From JAKSUT01 sp045616505 (lineage in GTDB: Bacteria > Cyanobacteriota > Vampirovibrionia > Gastranaerophilales > Gastranaerophilaceae), in the NCBI GenBank assembly GCA_045616505.1, contig JAZLGV010000132.1, positions 1 to 64,000 on the forward strand: a stretch of 64,000 nt of DNA. Reading direction: 5' to 3'. Below the pieces are notes generated by a model. It had not been told where the DNA came from. It ran no database searches and was given only the letters and a program-made list of their open reading frames with translations. The translations under genes and the position numbers were made by a program. How positions within the stretch are numbered: position 1 is the first letter of the stretch; the number at the start of each line of letters is the position of its first letter. This document shows, piece by piece, positions 60,242-64,000 of this stretch.

Positions 60242-61258
60242 TTATTCCATTTCTTTTATGTATAATTCTTCTAGCAAAATATAGATAGCCATTGCAATAG
60301 GTGGTGCAAATAACACTCCTAAAACTCCAGCATATTTTGCTCCGATGAATAATGCTAAGAAAATTATTATTTGGTGTAAATTTAAAAATTTGCTATATAC
60401 ATAAGGTCTTACAATATGGTTTTCAATGAAATGTGATATTGTAAATAAAACAGTAACGATAATAAGTGTTTTAATTCCAAATGAATAAGTTGCGATTAAA
60501 CAAATTATTAAAGAAACGCCTGAACCTACAACAGGAATCATTGCCATAATACCAGCAATAAGTCCTAGAATAATAGCATAATCAATTTTGAATAATAATA
60601 AGCCCAATGTCATTGTTATCCAAACACTTGCGCAAACTACTGTTTGAGCCATTATATAACCACTTAATTTTTCTGAAATGTTATCTATAATTGTTTTGGT
60701 TTTATCTCTCATTTCTTTAGGGAAAAGTTTTAAGATATTTTCTTTTATAATTTTGTCATCAAGAATTAGGAAGAATATAAAAATAATTCCTGTGAAAACA
60801 TATAAGAATATAGAACTTAAACTTTCGATAAAAGTTAATAAATTGTCAATTACTCCAGAACTAGAATTTGCAAAATCTGTAAGTAGTGTACCTGTTTTAA
60901 AATTTGTCATTCCAAGTGATTTTGTAAATGCAAGGCTGTTTAGTTTGTTGTCTAAATTAGTTATGTAAGTAGGGAATTCTTTTGCAAATTCCGTAATTTC
61001 GTAAGCTCCTAAAATGAGTATTGGTAAAACACATAGAGCAATAATTAAAATTGTTCCAAGTAAAACAATGACAGTTGCCCAAGTTCTGCTTATTTTTTTG
61101 CTTAATTTATCTACTAATGGATTTAGAGAACAAGCAAATACTATTGATATAAAAAATGTAAAAGCAATATCAATATTTTTATAAATAAAAAGTATGAATA
61201 ATGCTGCAAGAATTATAAAGTAAAAAGTTTTTTTATCTAATTTGTTTAAAATATTCAT
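60242..61258 (-). CDS. AI-2E family transporter (PerM/UPF0118-like)
   Basis: A 338-residue membrane protein with about eight helices. It fits the AI-2E/TqsA family: SIVFACSLNPLVDKLSKK near the N terminus, SEKLSGYIMAQTVVC in the middle, and GLIAGIMAMIPVVGSGVSLI and FIENHIVRPYVYSKFLNLHQI at the end. Members are proposed exporters of autoinducer-2 or Na+/H+ antiporters; the substrate here is unknown. GAGGGT precedes the ATG. Confidence 0.92.
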   Translation of the reverse strand: MNILNKLDKKTFYFIILAALFILFIYKNIDIAFTFFISIVFACSLNPLVDKLSKKISRTWATVIVLLGTILIIALCVLPILILGAYEITEFAKEFPTYITNLDNKLNSLAFTKSLGMTNFKTGTLLTDFANSSSGVIDNLLTFIESLSSIFLYVFTGIIFIFFLILDDKIIKENILKLFPKEMRDKTKTIIDNISEKLSGYIMAQTVVCASVWITMTLGLLLFKIDYAIILGLIAGIMAMIPVVGSGVSLIICLIATYSFGIKTLIIVTVLFTISHFIENHIVRPYVYSKFLNLHQIIIFLALFIGAKYAGVLGVLFAPPIAMAIYILLEELYIKEME

Positions 61259-61301
61259 TAATACCCTCGTTTCTTTTTTATTATTATATCAAATATATGA
61301 G

Positions 61302-61400
61302 TATAATATATTTTTTTATATAAATATTAAGGGGGTGAATAGAAAATCAAAAAAGATATAGGATAAGTTTTGTTTTATTATTTTTCTGCGAAAAATAGTA
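61302..61400 (+). other. Promoter-like and ribosome-site-like sequence without an ORF
   Basis: TATAAT (61302-61307) is followed by AAGGGGGTG (61329-61337) but no proper start codon follows; the only start-like codon gives an 8-residue frame. This may be the remains of a lost gene or a small RNA start. The 152-bp gap between the genes at 61258 and 61411 holds nothing else. Confidence 0.25.
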
Positions 61401-61410
61401 ATAAAATTGA

Positions 61411-62478
61411 TTAACGAGAAAGAATAGACAAACCATGAGAATCATAGCTTCCTGTTTTCACTATGTTTTTGTTTGTTGCTATTCTGTTTATTGTTCTTAA
61501 AACATTTATAAATTCTTCTTGTGTTAGATTTTTAAATTCAGGACGACCGCTATATGATTGGTAATAACCTTCAATAAATGCGGTATCTTGTGATGTTTTT
61601 TGCAAATATGTGTTAAACAATGTTTCATAATAATCTTCGTATGTTGTTTTTAAATTTTTCTTTTCAACGTATCTTGCAGGGTGTGCAATTCCGACAATAC
61701 CTTTTTTACTTAGTAAATCGATTGCACTTTCAAATGTTCTATATGAATAATTCCATTTATCGCTTTTGTCTTTTTTATAAAAAATGGAATTAAGTTCAGG
61801 GTCATAAGGATCTATTCCCCAGCATAAAACGTGTATTGAAACAGGGCTATATGTGTTAGGATTAATGTATTCAGAAAAAACTTCTATTCCCAACATAACT
61901 TTTACATTTTTATATTTTTCAGGATTTGCTTGTAATAGTTCGACAATTTTTTTAGCACCTTCGGTTGTGTTGTGATCAGTTATTGCTATATATACTGTGT
62001 TTCCTGTCGCTTGAGCAACCGAAACAGCTTTATTTAGCAATAATTGTTGTGACAAATATCCATCAGATGCAAGTGTGTGTATGTGAAGATTTGCTCTAAA
62101 ATTTTTTGTTTTAGAAGAATAAATTATTGGATTATTAGTATTTTTTCTAATAAATTCTTTTATTTCTGAAGGAGTAAGGATAGATGCCATTCTATCTATA
62201 GTAAAATTAGGGTTTTGGGAATTAGTTATAATAGTTTCTTTATATGCACGATCTTTAATAAAGAAATTTGAGAAATTATTAGCTGGTTGTTGGTTTTCTT
62301 TTTCTTTTAGTAATTTTTTTTGTTGTTCAATGTTTTTTTTGTATTCTGTGGTTTGTTCAGCAGATAAAGTTTGTTGTTTAACCGCCTTTTGAGCCTCATT
62401 TTCTGGAGGTTTTACCATTAAGATTGTTCCAACAACAGCAATTATTAATATAGTAATTAAAATATCTCTATTTTTCAT
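61411..62478 (-). CDS. Membrane-anchored PHP-domain phosphoesterase
   Basis: A 355-residue protein. A short N-terminal helix (about residues 8-22) anchors it to the membrane, and a Gln/Lys-rich linker follows. The catalytic PHP domain has LHIHTLASDG, ITDHNT, GIEVFSE, IHVLCWG, IAHPAR and GSYDSHG, together the His/Asp/Glu metal-binding set. Substrate unknown; PHP proteins include phosphatases and nucleases. A TAAAAT hexamer ends 6 nt before the ATG, hinting at a leaderless start. Confidence 0.88.
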   Translation of the reverse strand: MKNRDILITILIIAVVGTILMVKPPENEAQKAVKQQTLSAEQTTEYKKNIEQQKKLLKEKENQQPANNFSNFFIKDRAYKETIITNSQNPNFTIDRMASILTPSEIKEFIRKNTNNPIIYSSKTKNFRANLHIHTLASDGYLSQQLLLNKAVSVAQATGNTVYIAITDHNTTEGAKKIVELLQANPEKYKNVKVMLGIEVFSEYINPNTYSPVSIHVLCWGIDPYDPELNSIFYKKDKSDKWNYSYRTFESAIDLLSKKGIVGIAHPARYVEKKNLKTTYEDYYETLFNTYLQKTSQDTAFIEGYYQSYSGRPEFKNLTQEEFINVLRTINRIATNKNIVKTGSYDSHGLSILSR

Positions 62479-62484
62479 TTCTAT

Positions 62485-62490
62485 ATTTTA
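62485..62490 (-). promoter_or_regulatory. -10-like hexamer placed for a leaderless PHP-gene mRNA
   Basis: On the minus strand this reads TAAAAT and ends 6 nt before the ATG at 62478. No Shine-Dalgarno sequence lies between. Confidence 0.4.
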
Positions 62491-62509
62491 GCATAAATTT
62501 TTTATTATG

Positions 62510-63937
62510 TTATTTGATGAATATTTTTTTTGATGAAAAAATAAAAAAGATAGTTATTATCGTTGCAATTATTTCAGATATATTAAGAGGAATATTAAAT
62601 CCCATTTCTGCATTAAGTATGAAAGAAAGTGTTACAAACATAAAAAATATTGCAGGGATAAGTGTTATCCAAAAATTCTTATTCTTTTTATATAGAAAAA
62701 CAGTTGCACATAAGAATGTCGGAATAGTAATAAGTTGGTTGAAGAATGTGAAATATCTCCATAAAAAGCCAAATGTTTTTACTTCCATTTTTGCCCAAGC
62801 AATAATTAAAATCATAACTATAGTGATTGGGATAATGATTATTAATCTGTTTTTTACTTCTTTTTGAGAAAGGTTTAAATATTCTGCGATAATCATTCTT
62901 AAACCTCTTAACGCTGTATCTCCAGATGTTATTGGAAGAACAATAACTGCGATAGTTACAATAAATGTTAGAAAAGTCGGAACAAAGTTGTCGGCTATAA
63001 TATTTATTACACTTGATGTCCCAATACGACCTAGAGGTACAAGGTTGTTTGAATAAACATGCATTGCTCCTGCTGCCCAAATCATTGCAATTACTGATTC
63101 TATACACATCATTCCGTAAAAGATATATCTTCCATCATGTTCTGTTTTTATTGTTCTTGAAATAATTGTGGATTGAGTTGAATGAAAACCTGAAAGTAAA
63201 CCACAGCTAACTGTCATAAAAAACATCGGAACTAATGGTAAATGTTTTGGATGTATGTTTAGGTTATGAATATCAAGTTCTTGCAAGGTTATTCCGTGAG
63301 TAAAAAATCCGATAAAAACGAAACCAGTTCCAAGTATTAGCAAAGCACATAAAAACGGATAATATTTTCCTATGATTTTATCAATAGGAAAAATTGTTGC
63401 AATAACAAAATATAGTAAGATTGTGATATACAAAATATCCATTATCGGATTGCTAAATGTTAAATTTGTTTGGTGCAAAAATCTTTCTGCAACCAAATCT
63501 CCTGATGAAAATACAAAAACAGAAGAAACTAATAGTAGCAATATTCCAATAATAACAGTAAAAGCTTTGAACATTTTTTGTCCAAGGTATTTTTTGATTA
63601 ATCCTGTAATTTGTAATCCTTTATTTTTGACAGATAACATTCCTGCAAAATAATCGTGTACTCCGCCCATAAAAACACAGCCTAGAGGTATAAGAATAAA
63701 TGCTATTGGCCCGAATAAAATACCTTGGATAGCTCCTAAAATTGGTCCTATTCCTGCGATATTTAAAAGTTGTATTAAAGCGTTTTTTTGTTTTGGAAGT
63801 GGAACGTAATCAAAACCATCGTTGTTTGTGATTGCTGGCGTTTCTTCATTAGATGGTTCAAATTGTTTTACAACATATTGTGAATAGAAAATGTAACCAA
63901 ATAATAAAATTAAAAGCCCAATACAAAAAGTAATCAT
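62510..63937 (-). CDS. CstA-family carbon starvation/pyruvate transporter
   Basis: A 475-residue membrane protein with about 13 helices, resembling CstA: NIAGIGPILGAIQGILFGPIAF, GCVFMGGVHDYFAGMLSVKNKG and GFHSTQSTIISRTIKTEHDGR, and ITSGDTALRGLRMIIAEYL. CstA is a peptide or pyruvate carrier induced by carbon shortage. It is shorter than the 700-residue E. coli protein and lacks the C-terminal part. The ATG at 63937 follows AGGGA by 5 nt; an in-frame start at 63955 is less likely. It is followed by the PHP gene 31 nt on. Confidence 0.9.
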   Translation of the reverse strand: MITFCIGLLILLFGYIFYSQYVVKQFEPSNEETPAITNNDGFDYVPLPKQKNALIQLLNIAGIGPILGAIQGILFGPIAFILIPLGCVFMGGVHDYFAGMLSVKNKGLQITGLIKKYLGQKMFKAFTVIIGILLLLVSSVFVFSSGDLVAERFLHQTNLTFSNPIMDILYITILLYFVIATIFPIDKIIGKYYPFLCALLILGTGFVFIGFFTHGITLQELDIHNLNIHPKHLPLVPMFFMTVSCGLLSGFHSTQSTIISRTIKTEHDGRYIFYGMMCIESVIAMIWAAGAMHVYSNNLVPLGRIGTSSVINIIADNFVPTFLTFIVTIAVIVLPITSGDTALRGLRMIIAEYLNLSQKEVKNRLIIIIPITIVMILIIAWAKMEVKTFGFLWRYFTFFNQLITIPTFLCATVFLYKKNKNFWITLIPAIFFMFVTLSFILNAEMGFNIPLNISEIIATIITIFFIFSSKKIFIK

Positions 63938-64000
63938 TTTTTCCCTGTAAATCAAAATCCCACATTAAAATTTTAGCACGTAATAAATTTTTTAATGAGA

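Noticed and set aside
1..64000. CRISPR arrays, tRNA/rRNA genes, insertion sequences, prophage
   Set aside because: I read the intergenic gaps and found no regular spacer repeats, cloverleaf-like sequence, transposase or phage genes.

Overview
The window is very AT-rich and almost fully coding, with short intergenic gaps and many 1-11 nt gene overlaps; no gap exceeds 300 bases. The gene set points to a Gram-negative anaerobe: lipid A and LPS-export genes (lpxA, lptB, an LptF/G permease), a flagellar export operon (FliM/FliN-like, fliO, fliP, fliQ, fliR), a superoxide reductase, and parts of a 2-hydroxyacyl-CoA-dehydratase-type activation system. A CHASE2-adenylate cyclase, an AMIN-domain protein and odd N-terminal F-x-N/F-x-G motifs fit a gut Vampirovibrionia (Melainabacteria, order Gastranaerophilales), the non-photosynthetic sisters of Cyanobacteria. 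That placement is inference; there is no rRNA here to confirm it. I saw no tRNA, rRNA, CRISPR array, insertion sequence or prophage.

Layout. 1-5.3 kb: a membrane-anchored unknown, an anti-sigma/ECF-sigma/Spy-like envelope module, a PocR-GAF sensor, an odd lipobox protein and a GtrA protein. 5.3-13.2 kb: MFS transporter, superoxide reductase, YkgJ-type cysteine protein, wecB, rqcH, adenylate cyclase and two small unknowns. 13.4-17.2 kb: a regulator made of four tandem GntR-type winged helices, divergent from a DHH phosphoesterase with a large N-terminal extension. 17.3-26.2 kb: yraN, a Na+/H+ antiporter, a dehydratase-activase ATPase, an unknown, a dicarboxylate symporter, then nadE-dnaA-der. 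26.3-34 kb: lpxA, an M29 aminopeptidase, an AMIN protein, lysS-lptB-lptF/G and a phosphodiester glycosidase. 34.1-41.6 kb: amino-acid permease, tandem USP protein, sigma factor, gcvPB, activase-related protein, membrane protein, miaA. 41.6-50 kb: a 1523-residue putative metallopeptidase/toxin-like protein divergent from the flagellar export operon. 50-64 kb: rpsT, a BioD-like protein, miaB, a PC4-like protein, priA, an ABC-F ATPase, an XRE regulator, a transglutaminase-like/beta-rich protein, an AI-2E-family permease, a PHP phosphoesterase and a CstA-like transporter.

Points of most interest. (1) Five otherwise unrelated proteins lacking a conventional N-terminal Sec signal share a short N-terminal Phe-Gly/Asn motif, possibly a targeting tag. 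(2) Two of these are the large multidomain enzyme-like proteins, and one of them lies divergent from a flagellar-type export operon. (3) About eight genes have a -10-like hexamer 6-8 nt before the start codon, as expected for leaderless mRNAs; this also resolves the starts of wecB, der and dnaA. (4) NadE has lost its glutaminase catalytic residues, and the BioD-like protein has lost its P-loop lysine.
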